64,000 nucleotides of DNA from Lichenostomus cassidix (Eukaryota > Chordata > Aves > Passeriformes > Meliphagidae), in assembly GCA_008360975.2 (NCBI GenBank), contig CM039210.1:5892293-5956292 (forward strand). The letters run 5' to 3'. A model generated the notes under the pieces. The model was given only the letters and a program-made list of their open reading frames with translations, was not told where the DNA came from and searched no databases. Each line of letters opens with the position of its first letter. Position 1 is the stretch's first letter. The position numbers were made by a program, and so were the translations under genes. Positions 52,697 through 63,939 of this stretch are shown piece by piece.

Positions 52697-53499
52697 TGTC
52701 ACAGTCCACTCATGAGCAGACGCGTGATGGTTCATACCAGCTACGATCTCAGAGTGCAAAAAGGAAAAGAAAACACAAAATGCAACAAGTCAAGGGAGTT
52801 AAATTTCAATCCAAGGGGGAACTTTATTAATTTGGCCGGTAAAGCGGCCTGCGATAGAGAGAGAAAGAGAGAAAATTGGGAAAAGATGGGGAGGAAAGGG
52901 AAGGAAAGGGGCTATAGCTACCACCACGGGTCCACAGACGTCCAGCGTCCCTGGCGTCCCGTCCAGTCGGCGTTCCTTGGCCTCTGCAAAGATCGATGTG
53001 ATCTTTCGGTGGGGAAGATCTTTGGAGTTCAGCCACTCCTGAGCTGTCTTTTATGCTAGTCCATACACCTGGTCCCTCCTTGCCAGCCACCTTTGCTCCC
53101 CCTTAATTCTTGTGGAGATTTGCCAAACTCCACTTGGCAGGGTCAAGGGAGGAGTGTCCGAGGCATGGTCGGCAGGTTTTTCACAATGGGTGTCAGGGCA
53201 ACGGGTGCAAAGCCTTCGTCACATACCCACATTGGCAGGCACAAGGTCTTTGTTCTGTATCAACTCAGGCAGGTGCAAAGTCTTCGTTCTGTACCACCTT
53301 AGGCAGGTACAAAGCATTCGCTCCGTATCAGCTTTGGGTAGGCACAAAGCATTCGTTCCGTACTACCTTAGGTGGGCACGAAGCATTCGCTCCGCACCAG
53401 CCTTAGGCAAGTACACAGCATTCTCTGCATAAGTCCTGCACCTGTAATTTCTGATGAGAAATGTTGAGACAGAACTCGATTCTTGGATCGACCCTTACA
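52697..53499 (-). repeat. 5' LTR of the pol-less provirus
   Basis: 803 bp, same ends and repeats as 47854-48657. Confidence 0.92.
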
Positions 53500-53700
53500 C
53501 GGAGTTAGGTCCATATTCCCAGAACAGATTGGGCAAAGTAGATGCTTTGTGGTGATGTGCATGTAGCCACTGTAGAAGTGATAATACACAGTGTTGTATG
53601 GTTATTAACATAATGAAGTTTAGTTCATTGGTTGTTCTCACCCAGAATCAAATCCCCTTGAGACACACACCAGATTTCCCTATCCTCCTGCATTACCCAC

Positions 53701-54326
53701 TGTCCTGGGGTGATGGTAATCCTGTGTATTCCCCTATCATTGCTCAGAAAATGTGGTCCTGTAGCTTTAAATGCATTCAGCCAATGGGAAGAGCGCAGGT
53801 TGTTTAAAACTCTTCCCCAAGCCTCTCTTCAGGGAGAAAGCGAAGTGGAAAAAGAGACACCCCTGGGACTGGCTGCTGCGACTGCTGTCGACGTTGCGAG
53901 TTTCTCCCTGGGGTTCCCTCTTCATCATCTTCCTTTTTAGACCCTTTTCTCCAATTTGCTTTCTTGCCTAGAAAACCCAAGGAACCCCGGAGCACGGCAG
54001 ACGAGAATCCTCCAAGGAGCTACTGGAGCAACTCCACCCAGCCCCCGAGGGCCCCTGGAGAGGGGAAACTACATCTGAAGAAAAGGACACTAAAGTTCAC
54101 TAGCTAATTACTCAAGTTTAATAACTCATTTTCCCCTGTTTTCCCCTTCCCCTGTGCCTTGCAGGGCACTCTGTGTGTTTTATTAAATAAATAGGTTTTT
54201 TTTTCACTTTCATTTAAGAAATTCTGTTGTGAGTGGGGAGAGAAGGTACCAAAACCCTTGGCTTTCAGGAGAAGCATTTGTTCAGAGCGCTCTCCACCTA
54301 GAAAAATTTGTCTCTAATCTAAAACA
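53701..54326 (+). repeat. Solo LTR (626 bp), TSD CCCAC
   Basis: TGTCCTGGGGTGATGG to TCTAATCTAAAACA with CCCAC at 53696-53700 and 54327-54331. AAATAAATAGG near 54185. Related to 27672-28264. 53500-53695 has no gene. Confidence 0.9.
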
Positions 54327-54331
54327 CCCAC

Positions 54332-54993
54332 TGTCTTAGTTTAAAAGACAGATGTCTGCCAAGAAAGGCGGGAACCTCCCTTGGAATGGAAAATATTACC
54401 CCCTTCCCTACAAATTATTGTAACTTTGAAATTACAGGGCTTTCGGGCAAATATATTGAAAAAGGAATAACAGTTCTTTACTAGTATACATATGTGTAAC
54501 ATGACAATCAAACAACAACAATGGCAGCAACAACAAACAAAAACAGAAACCCAATAACAGCCTTCTCTCGGCTGTCACTTTCCCCTTTGGTGTAGTTATG
54601 GCCACAGCCAGCAGGGGCGCTGTTGGCTCCCGGCCAGGCAGGGTAGGTGCGATGCTTCCCCCGTGGCTGCAGGGGGTGCTGTGGTGCAAACTCACCTGCC
54701 TCTGAACTGGTAATGACGACTCAGCCGACGAGAGAGAGAGAGAGAGAAGAGGGGTTCCTTTATGCAAACTCATGGAGAGCAGCTGGTCCCGGTGCCACTC
54801 TGGGCAGCGAAACGGACTGCAGCAGGAAACCTTGGAGCAGCAGGCTGGAACAGCAGCAACGAGCAGACCGCCAGGGGTGGCAAATCGAAGTGTAGCACTA
54901 GGCCCCAAGTGGTGGCAGAAGCAGAAGCAGCAGCAGCAGGGGGTGGGGGGGGGGTGGGTGGCTCCCGGTGAATGCTAGGTGTCTGGCTAAAAT
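54332..54993 (+). repeat. LTR of the 22894-23802 family
   Basis: Begins TGTCTTAGTTTAAAAGAC immediately after the TSD of the LTR 53701-54326. The first ~600 bp align with the minus-strand LTRs at 22894-23802 and 26880-28362 (CTGCCAAG, GGCTTTCGGGCAAA, TTCTTTACTAGTAT). A G run lies at 54940-54955. The right end is hidden by the next LTR. Confidence 0.7.
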
Positions 54994-55566
54994 TGAGAAA
55001 GAAGTGGTCAAATAGAAAACCCAAATCTATCTGCACTTCAACCATCCTTGTTTCTTTGAGCTTTTTCCCCTTCCACCAGCACGGCACCTGTCCAGGGCTG
55101 AAGGCTGAGCTCTAATTCAAATTCAAACTGTAGATAACAACTCTGGCCTGATGGCTTATCAGCTAAGATGTACAAGCATGCATTTGAAACCAGCACAGAA
55201 ACCACTGAATCATCCCATGAAGGATCATGCATGCTCCAGAGGAAAAGGTGAAAAGTGCATTGTGATGACCTTCATCCTGGAGGGGTCTTTGGGGGTCTCC
55301 AAAGACCACCAGGACATACAGAGCATGTGTGGTGCACATGCTAATGATATTAATGACTTCTGAGAAATGATTTGTATAACCACTCCTATCCTGGGGAATG
55401 TAATGAATATTCATGAATTTTACCTATAACACTGTGCCTTTGGAGGTACTGAGGCGTGTGTGTTTGGTGGAGAAAATTCCCCCACACCTGGTGCATCGAA
55501 TAAAGCAAATACCCACTTCTCTGACTTGGTCTCTGAAGTGTCTCCAGGCTCGATTGGGGCGAATCA
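54994..55566 (+). repeat. Solo LTR (573 bp), TSD AAAT
   Basis: TGAGAAAGAAGTGG to GATTGGGGCGAATCA with AAAT at 54990-54993 and 55567-55570. AATAAAGCAAATACC near 55500. Longer U3 version of the LTRs at 56376-56760 and 61953-62343. The 4-bp TSD indicates class I. Confidence 0.88.
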
Positions 55567-56132
55567 AAATGTAGCAAAAGACCCTGAAGCAGCATCAGAA
55601 AAACAGCAGGGGCTGGGTGGGGATTGCTCCTTTGCACAGCTCACCGGGGAGGAGCGGCATGGCAGGGAATGGGGTGCTCCCAGATCCCGGATCCCAGCAC
55701 AGCACGCACCGGCCCTGGGCTCCCAAGTGGCAGAGGAGCACAGAAGCAAGCCAGCAAGCCCTAGTCACAGTGCTGAAGAAAAAAACCAAAACAACAAAAA
55801 ACAAACAAACAAAAAAACCCCAACAAAACAAAAAACAAGAGGGGAAAAAGAAAAAGGCAAAAACCACCGGGCAATAAGATCTCCAGTAAGAGGCACTGTG
55901 CTGATTGGCTGCCAAGTCGATCACACCACCCAGAAGAACAGCCCCTGGCACCCAACCCCCGCAGGATCCCGGGCTGTCGATATTCCTGGAGCCAGGGGAG
56001 GCAGTGACCATTCTGGACACGAAACAAAACCAAAACCAAAATCAGTTATGGGATATAAACCACCCCCAAGACACCCACCAAATGCACCTGGGTCCTTGAG
56101 CAAAAGCAATATAATGAATGGGTGCTTAGCTT
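55567..56132. other. Unclassified sequence with an A-rich AAAC tract
   Basis: A simple-repeat tract (CAAAAAACAAACAAACAAAA type) lies at 55785-55845. The long plus-strand ORF over 55460-56134 starts inside the LTR and has low-complexity composition; I do not support it as a gene. Confidence 0.35.
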
Positions 56133-56375
56133 GATGGCATTAGGGTACACTGTACACCAGTGTCTACTAAAGCCTTGTACTCCTGTGGGGCTGTGTCAGA
56201 GACTGAAATATTTCATGCCTCAAACATTGATATAAAGTTTTGCTCATTATAACAAAAACTGTATAAAGAAGCTACAATCAGAGAAATCTCCCTGAAGATA
56301 CCTGACTGGGACTTTGGACTGGTAGTCAAACTGCTGAGATTAGATAAAGGGAAACCTATTGTTCAATCATCTCAG
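56133..56375 (-). pseudogene. ERVL protease fragment
   Basis: The minus strand near 56190-56133 reads EYKALVDTGVQCTLMPS, closely like the ERVL protease start at 32870 (ALVDTGAQCTLMP). Only about 20 codons are clear. The rest to 56375 is unread. Confidence 0.6.
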
Positions 56376-56760
56376 TGATTCGCCCCAATCGAGCTCAGAG
56401 ACACTTCAGAGACCAGGTCAGAGAAGTGGGTATTTGCTTTATTCGGTGCACTGGATGTGTGGGGAATTGTTTCCACCAAACACACAAACCTCAGTACCCC
56501 CAAAGACACAGTGTTATAGGTAAAATTCATGAATATTCATTACATTCTCCAGGATAGGAGTGGTTATACAAATTACTTCTCATAAGTCATTAATATTACT
56601 AGCGATTCCTTTTGCCCCCTTTTATCTTGATAAGATTAAGGGAATCCACAAGGCCAGAACTGATGGGCGCTGTGCTGGTGGAAGGGCTAAAAGCTCAAAG
56701 AAACAAGAATGGTTGAAGTGCAAATAGATTTGGGTTTTCTATTTGACTACTCCTTTCTCA
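56376..56760 (-). repeat. 3' LTR, class I provirus
   Basis: Minus strand TGAGAAAGGAGTAGTC to GGGGCGAATCA, preceded by the polypurine tract AAAAGAAAAGGGGGGAT. Confidence 0.8.
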
Positions 56761-59700
56761 ATCCCCCCTTTTCTTTTTGTAATTTTGTAATTCTTTACAA
56801 ATCTTGTATGTCATGAAAGTAAGTACTTTTTTCTATTTCATATCTAAATTTGTACTTTTGCCATTGAATATAAGCATCGCCATTTCAAGTACATAATATC
56901 ATACAACAATAACTACTATTGCAGACAGTAAATAACAATGCAATAACACAAATAACTATTACATACATTTGTTTAAGTTAGGATTAACATAATTGCAACA
57001 GCTTGTATTTATAACTGTACATACTCTTTCTCTTTTGGCATACAGCAAATCTATAGTTAATTGTGAGATGTTCTTAATCTTGATTTGCTGTGCTTTTATG
57101 GCATCTGCAGTGGCATTCATTATGGTCTCTACAGTGGTAAAAAGATTCTTCTTTAGTTTACTTACTTCGGGCCAGGGTATAAACTACTTGGCAAAACTGT
57201 GAAAATTGGTGGGTTTATATAAGCTTTGTTAGTTGAGGAAAAGAAGAAAGACAGAATCTATAGAAATTCTAAGAGGATTGTTAATTCTTTTGGCTTTCTT
57301 GGGCCTTCCATCCCCCAGCAGGTTTCTTTGGAGTCAGGGATGGGGAGAATGGAGCACTGCCTCTGCTGTGTGCATGGCTGGCCTCACTATAGGGCTGGGC
57401 TTGGAGCTCTGTGCAGCACTGCCTCTGCTGTGTCCATGACTGGACTTCACTGTAGGGCTGGGATGCTTTGGGGTTGGGGTGAGGGGCAGTTCACTGTCTC
57501 ACCAGGGTAAGGCCTGACCTGTCTCTTCCCCACACACACCACACACAGGCATTTTGAAGTGTCTCAGAGACATTAATTTTTCCAGTTTTGGCAGCTCACA
57601 TCATGGCTCCAGACAGTGATCAGGACCGCTGATAGCTTTTCTTGCTTGTACAATGGGGTACTTTTTTCTTCACCTTGGTAGAATTTCTAGCAAACAGAGC
57701 AGAAAGGAAAGACGAAAGCATAAAGGATAACTGACTAAGATTTTCATACTGTTAGTCTTTTGCTTGTGATCTATTAGGCTATCTTTCCCCCATTTTAGTC
57801 TTTTATTTTACTCTCTGTAAATCTAGATTATCTTTCAATCTACAGAAAAAATATGCTCACAAATATTAGCCACTCACATAAATCAACAGACGTTTAGGAT
57901 CTTTTTATATGATTTTGCGAGCTTTTTCTAGGACCTCAAATGTGCTACTGAAAAATGGCACTTTTAACTGCTATTTTAAATTTAAAATTATCTTTTAAAT
58001 TGCAGAGCCCAAAGCCTGGCAGATTGGTCTATGACTTTTAGCGATTTTTCAAAGGCAGTATTTTCCTTTTGTGGGGCTTAGCATTCTTAAACACTGGACA
58101 AACAAATATGCATTAAACAGCAACAGTTATAAATACTTAGTAGAATAGCCAGCCATCCTTTTGAAACCTTTTCATTTTAAAAATAAAATTATTTTGTTAT
58201 TGTTATATTTCAATTTCACAAATTTAGATTTAAGCTCATATAGCTTTCTTTTTTTTCCTGGCTTACTTAGCCCTTTGCATCTGAAGCCATACTTGACATT
58301 ACAATTATTACAAGGTTTTGCTAGGATAGCTGACTGTGGATAACACTGTTCTGGAAATACAAAACGCAAAACCATTTAATGTGTTTCATTTTGGCGTTGC
58401 AGCTTTTAACCGATTTACTGTATATTATATTGTCCAATATTGTTCTTTTGTGTCCTCTTTGTCTGGAGTTTCACATTGGAGAAGAGTCTCTGGCCATAGA
58501 TCTCACAGTCATGAGGGAAGTCAGCAGTTCTTTTTGCTTTTGTGGCTTGAGTAGCTCCTTGTCTCACGTCTGGACACAGCTTTTTATCTGATGAGGACAC
58601 ACTGAAGGATGTTAAAACAAACTTGCACAGTGATAACACATGTTAGAGTGGGGAGAAGGATGAATTCTTGCCTCTTTCAACTCCCCATTGGAAATTCTTA
58701 TACAAATCAAGTTTTTAATAAGTGAGAAATTAAGATTTAATGAACTAATGTTTTACTCTTGCAGGTTAACAAACTTCTTTTTTTTTCCTTATAATTTCTT
58801 AAATGCATGTATTACTCTATATGCATATTTAGAATTAGTAAAAATATTCACTATTTTGTCTTGATATACTTCGCAGGATTTTACAAGCACTTACAGCTCT
58901 GCTGCTCAAGCTGACTATGTGAGAGGCAATGTTTCACTTCTTTTAACTTCCTTTCATTAATGATAGTGTATTTTTCAAATTGTTACTCTTCTAGTACTTT
59001 TGAAGACTCACTACTAAATACATTTTCTCCCCAGACCAGGGAATGCCTTTTGAATCTTCCCTAGCTCAGGTCTGGAGATTTATCACCTGAATGCTGTGCA
59101 GTCATGGGTTTTCTTCAACTTCTTCAAGGAGGCTGAGTTAAACCCCTTGTTTTTTGGGTTTGTTTTTTTTTTTTTCTTAAATACTCTTGTTTTTACTAAA
59201 CAAGATTCACAATACAATAACTGCGCTGGTCATCTACTCAGATGCTCTTTGAGTTAATAAATCTTTAGCTTGGTGTGAAACTCATGAGGTATATTCCTAT
59301 TGTCAGCCTTCGGGCTTCATTTACCATCAGAGCCCTGACTGCACAACTTTTGCAGACAGTGTGGCCAGCCTCTGGCTACATTCTGAGACAATGAATAGCT
59401 GCCAGCCACTGGATCTGGCAACTCACAAAATTAGCATCAGGCCACCGTGTTCTCCAAAAGTGGCTGCTAAATTTTCAAAGCATGGGGAACAACACTTTTG
59501 CAAAAGTTAGTTGCCATGACAACAAACCATACAGAGAGGACTGAACCTCTTGAGGATTCAGTTGTTTCTACAGACATTCCCGCTTTCAGTGACTCTGCCC
59601 TGCAGATAGCAGTCTGATCTCTTATCAGCTGCTGCTCTGATCAGCTTTCTTTTGCTGAGGAGGGAATGCCTCTGCCATGTCCTGGTGGCTGGCCCTGTCT

Positions 59701-60568
59701 CCTCTGCCCCGGGGGCTTCGCAGTTTATTCTTTTGGGGCTGTAATACCTTTGGCATCACTTTTGCTTTTGCCTTTTCTTTATCTTTTCTTACATACATTT
59801 GCAGTATCTTTTTAACCAGTTTGTTCAGGGGCTTCTGTCCTTCCTCCAGCCTCCACCTGCACTACTGCCTGAGGGTGCTCATTGTCTTACAAAGTCATTT
59901 TGGTGACCCAGACAGAACTCTTAACAGACAATCTACATTTCTAGACATTCTTTCTGCAGTATCTAAACGCAGCCCTGCCCCCTCCTACGCTCTCAGCAGG
60001 CAAGGCTAGCAGCACCACAGGTGACCAGGGTGCCCTGCAGCCTCACAGAGGCCGGGAGGCCACAGCCACCTTGCCCCAGGGGCTGGCAGGGTCAGGGACT
60101 GCCTGGTGCTGAGCCCGCAGCTGTCCCACAGCTCCAGCTCGGCTCCGCACCTCCCCACAGGCCCCCAGCCTGTGCATCCAGCCCCGCACCTCTGTGCTCG
60201 CTATTGCCGTTCCGAAAGGGGAGGATATAGGGAATTGCAGCTCGCCCTGGGTCAGCTGCCAAAATTTTAGGCAAGATGGGGGAGGGTCTTGAAATACTTC
60301 TCTCTTCCTTCTTTTTCCTTCTTTTTTACTCTATTTACTTGCAAGCTCTATCTACTACAACATTCTATACAACCATTTTTCAGCAGCTACACACAGGAGT
60401 TTTAAAGAGGTACTTCTTAGATTCAATTAGTTATTTTTATCTCGCAGGCGTCCCTGCATAAATTTATATGCCGGCAAAAATACCAATTAACACAGGTAAA
60501 ATTTTGCACACACAGTAAATGCACACACATAAAAAAAATTCAAAAGCACTCGAACAAATAGACAATAT
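56761..60568 (-). pseudogene. Decayed internal region of the class I provirus
   Basis: At 59870-59640 the minus strand reads LEEGQKPLNKLVKKILQMYV, then a Lys/Arg-rich stretch and RGRGDRASHQDMAEAF, plausibly the end of gag. 59810-60215 matches 62344-62755 as a ~410-bp direct repeat (GC-rich Pro/Gly coding type). 58639-58172 has two short open frames with several Cys (CNNCNVKYGFRCKG) that might be env. 56800-58150 and 58700-59600 show nothing recognisable. Confidence 0.4.
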
Positions 60569-61220
60569 TGATTTAGGGTAAAATAGAAATTACTAATGTA
60601 AAAGAACTAGAAGCTGGATAATAGTAATAATAATATTTTTGAACTGATTTAGAGAGCCAGAGATTGGATAATGATTTACTAAGATATGCCAGCTGCGATC
60701 CATTTATTATTCATGTAATGAATTTGTGCCTACCTGGTATTGGGGAGGATGGAGAGAGGAGAGCCAAATAATTGAGAGAAACCACCAAGTGTAACCAAGC
60801 ATCCCGCCCTTGGACCCCAGGACCGGTACGAGTTGGTTCTCAGGCTTGGACTAGGACCAAGGACCAAGGGAGCATGCGCAAGGGAACAGGGTGAACAGTT
60901 CATCGTGATGAAGAGTATGGCTCATGTCATAATTAATCATCGGGACCCTTGCCCACAATTAATCTGTGACACTGCGCTTGCGTGAGCATATTTAAATGAA
61001 CTTTGAACTCATTATAATACGAAGCAGGGATAGATAATGAATATGTATAGGGGCTTTGTCTAACTTTATGCATATGTAATCTGTAACCTAATATAAACCT
61101 AGTGAAGTTCTGCTGACGGTGTGCATGCCTTTGGAGGGGCTACCCCCCATGCACCCCAGCTGGAATAAACACATACCTACTTCATAACTATCTGAGTTGT
61201 GGAGTCAATTCCGTGCTTCA
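60569..61220 (+). repeat. Solo LTR, family L1
   Basis: TGATTTAGGG to GTCAATTCCGTGCTTCA, matching 6131-6776. AATAAACAC near 61164. Flanks ATAT (60565-60568) and ATCT (61221-61224) may be a TSD with one change. Confidence 0.85.
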
Positions 61221-61931
61221 ATCTCACTTCCTCTCACAATTAATACACATGCACTAAGTTTAAGTTTCACAACTGTTTCCACACACAAAACACAGAATTT
61301 TAAAGGCAAAATCAAATGGAGCAATATTAGAGAGGTGTTGGGGTCTGAGTATTTTCAATTCAGCAGCCAAAATCTTTCTCTTCAATAATACAATCTGCCC
61401 CCCTCCAGATACTCCAAACCAACAGTTTATATATGATTAATACTCATTCACTCTTGGCCAGTCGCTTCACTTTTCTCATTCATTCCCACTCACACAGTAA
61501 CAAAATAATGACACAGTAACACAGTAACAAAATAATGACACAGTAACACAGTAACAAAATAATGACAGACAGAACAAAAATCACAGTATGGTGGTGTAGT
61601 ACAGTGGAGTCCAGCCCCTTAAAGGTACCTTTCACTATAGCGGGGTCCAACCCTGGGGTCCAACCCTTTAAAAGTACCTTTTCTTGACAGCGGGGTCCAA
61701 CCCCTTGCCCGGGACTAATTTCGGGAGACCCAGTCTCAACCCGCCCTCGGGGACTAGCACCCCGGACCTGCAGGCATTTATTTTAAAAGTAGCAAATACC
61801 TTAATTTGGTGCAGATGGTCCTTAGTCTACTCCCGCCGTGAGCCAGAGGACAGCTGAACTCCCCCTGAAAATTCAGGGTCGCAACCGGGAGGTCTGCTTA
61901 CCCCTGGATCCAGCAGCCAAGCAGAGTCAGG
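61221..61931 (-). other. Leader of the class I provirus with short tandem repeats
   Basis: A 27-bp unit (CACAGTAACAAAATAATGA plus CACAGTAA) occurs about 2.8 times at 61493-61567. GGGTCCAACCC phrases recur three times at 61605-61700. No open frame is supported. Confidence 0.5.
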
Positions 61932-61949
61932 GTCCCACCAGAGTCGCCA
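61932..61949 (-). promoter_or_regulatory. Primer binding site
   Basis: Minus strand TGGCGACTCTGGTGGGAC, three bases inside the LTR end; similar to 24011-24028. Confidence 0.7.
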
Positions 61950-61952
61950 ATT

Positions 61953-62343
61953 TGATTTGCCCCAATCGAGCTCAGAGACACTTCAGAGACCAAGTCAGAG
62001 AAGTGGGTATTTGCTTTATTCGGTGCACCGGATGTGTGGGGAATTGTTTCCACCAAACACACAAACCTCAGTACCCCAAAGACACAGTGTTATAGGTAAA
62101 ATTCATGAATATTCATTACATTCTTCAGGATAGGAGTGGTTAAGTCATTAATATTACTAGCGATTTCTTGTGCTCAATGGCAAAAGGATTCCTTTTGCCC
62201 CCTTTTATCTTGATAAGATTAAGGGAATCCACAAGGCCAGAACTGATGGGCGCTGTGCTGGTGGAAGGGCTAAAAGCTCAAAGAAACAAGAATGGTTGAA
62301 GTGCAAATAGATTTGGGTTTTCTATTTGACTACTCCTTTCTCA
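61953..62343 (-). repeat. 5' LTR, class I provirus
   Basis: Minus strand TGAGAAAGGAGTAGTC to GGGGCAAATCA, 391 bp, followed by the PBS. Confidence 0.82.
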
Positions 62344-63430
62344 CTAGTTCATTCAGGAGCTTATTCTGCCCTTCCTCTAACCCCCACTCTCGCTACTGCC
62401 TGTGGGTGCTCATTCTCCCACATTTCAAAATCATTCCAGTGACCCAAACAAAATCCTTAACAGACAATCCTAATCCTTCCACGTATAATCCGCATTTTCC
62501 AGATATTCTTTCCACAGTGTCCAAATGCAGCACCCCATCCGGCACTCCCAGTGGGCATGGCTGGAGGCACCACAGGTGACCGGGGCATCCCGCAGCCTCA
62601 TGGAGGCCGGGGGACCACTGCCACCCCTGCCCCGGGGGTGGTGGGGTCAGGGACTGCCCGGTGCTGAGCTCACAGTTGTCCCACAGCCCCGGCCTGGCCC
62701 CACACCTCCCAATAGGCCCCCAGCCCGCACTCCTGGTCCTGCACCTCTGTGCCCGGTCCTAACACTTCTTGCTTTAACTATATTTCTCTGCACTTCCCTG
62801 TTGCCAAGACCGCTTCTTGACTCCCCTTATTTCCCCCCGTGGGCGTGGATTGTCAAGAACCTTTTTCAACTTTCTCTTACTGCTCCCATTGGGCATCCAT
62901 GCCTTTATATTTTGGGATCGTCATCCCTTTTGCAAGGACCCCTTTTCGGCTTTACCTGTGCTACCCTCCATGGGTGCCCTCTCAGGTTTTCCTTAGTTAC
63001 CTCTGGTGCAATGCATAATCTATCCCACAGCCTGAGCATTCTCCCCAAAGGACTCTCCGGGGATATTATGGGATTGTCATCCCTTTTGCTGAGACCCCTT
63101 CCCAGCTTTACCTTTGCAACCTGTCGCTGTTGAGCCGCTAGCAGAGTAAAGAAGCCAGTTCTCAGTGGCAAGAAGGAAAGACCTTTATTGTTTTGATTTC
63201 ATCATATATATAGAGTTTTCAAAGGTCACCCAGATTGGTCAGTCAAAAACCTCCCCCTAGGCCTGACTGGCCAGGCCTGCACCGTCCAGATCTTGGGACA
63301 CTGTTTTTAATAACATCCAAACTTTATCTTTATTTATAAAACACAAAAGGAATTCTCATGGGAAAGACCTGTGCTAGCCACAGCAACCCTCTATGGGTGT
63401 CCTCCCAGGTTTACTCCCCGAAGATCCCAT
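62344..63430 (-). pseudogene. Class I gag, N-terminal part, interrupted by a solo LTR
   Basis: The start is the ATG at 63430, reading MGSSGSKPGRTPIEG, with a Met-Gly suited to myristoylation. After the solo LTR (63122-63382) the frame 63120-62905 reads ISPESPLGRMLRLWDRLC, a gammaretrovirus-like matrix motif. The two parts are not in the same frame after LTR removal, so a frameshift exists. A ~80-bp stretch is present twice (62909-62986 and 63069-63121 plus 63383-63413). 62344-62900 is GC-rich, like 59810-60215. Confidence 0.65.
63122..63382 (-). repeat. Solo LTR (261 bp), TSD GCAACC
   Basis: Minus-strand partner of 15974-16236, with GCAACC at 63116-63121 and 63383-63388. The 6-bp TSD fits class II. 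Confidence 0.92.
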
Positions 63431-63637
63431 TGAACTCACCGGTGAGATTTTCAGTGGTCCTTCCCTGTGGACTCTTCACGGACCCCCCTGGTCCTCCACT
63501 CGTCTGTCTCCTGGACAGTCTAGGGAACCCAATCAATTGCCTGCTGCCAGCCACCACCAAAACAAGCTGATCACCGAAACTGGGTGAGGCGCGCCTTAAG
63601 CTCTGCTTGCTGCAGGCCGCCCCTGGACGGTGGAAAT

Positions 63638-63655
63638 ATCCTGGACGAGTCCGTA
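63638..63655 (-). promoter_or_regulatory. Primer binding site, degenerate tRNA-Pro-like
   Basis: Minus strand TACGGACTCGTCCAGGAT, two bases inside the LTR end. It resembles the tRNA-Pro PBS core GGCTCGTCC used by gammaretroviruses, with changes. Confidence 0.6.
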
Positions 63656-63657
63656 TT

Positions 63658-63939
63658 TGTCAGGAAAATTAATCCAAAACCACCAGAGGTTTATGTCCAA
63701 AAAGGAGACAGAAGAGTCCTGTAACTTTATTCCTTAATAAAGGGAGAGGTCATGGGCATTTCTCATGGGGTCTCTCAAATTGTTAGAGGACGCAGCCTCT
63801 TTATCCTAATTTCCCGGCTGCAAGTTCCCTCTCTCTTTCCCCATTGGCTGAGGTACTTGAGAGGTACAGACTTCCTGGAATGCTTAATGCAGACCCCCGT
63901 AATATACATCCGCCCTAATGCAGACCCCCTTAATACACA
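63658..63939 (-). repeat. Class I LTR between an env end and a gag start
   Basis: Minus strand TGTGTATTAAGGGGG to AATTTTCCTGACA, about 282 bp; start could be 63937. AATAAAG near 63735. On its U5 side are PBS and gag; on its U3 side is an env end with a polypurine tract. Confidence 0.75.

Larger units (their letters stand above)
47854..53499 (-). mobile_element. Young pol-less provirus with intact 650-codon gag-like gene
   Basis: Minus strand: 5' LTR (53499-52697), a 64-bp duplication, PBS, a leader with repeated hairpins, gag (52101-50149), decayed env (50148-48670) and 3' LTR (48657-47854). The flanks TGGAG (47849-47853) and CGGAG (53500-53504) are a 5-bp TSD with one change. LTRs differ at only about five of 803 positions by eye. 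No pol sequence fits in the less than 150 bp between gag and env. Confidence 0.88.
56376..62343 (-). mobile_element. Class I provirus, decayed
   Basis: Minus strand: 5' LTR (62343-61953), PBS (61949-61932), leader, an inserted L1 LTR (60569-61220, plus), decayed internal sequence, polypurine tract (56776-56761) and 3' LTR (56760-56376). The LTRs are alike apart from an 18-base deletion and a ~25-base insertion and a few substitutions. The flanks (TCAG left, CTAG right) do not match as a TSD. No uninterrupted gene remains. Confidence 0.65.

Noticed and set aside
55460..56134. 224-codon plus-strand ORF
   Set aside because: Starts inside an LTR and continues through a low-complexity AAAC tract; no domain, no homologous frame in relatives.
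61493..61567. 27-bp repeats as a centromeric satellite
   Set aside because: Fewer than three units, within a provirus leader.
62525..63133. 202-codon plus-strand ORF
   Set aside because: Antisense to class I gag (minus strand), which has recognisable motifs; the frame is a shadow.
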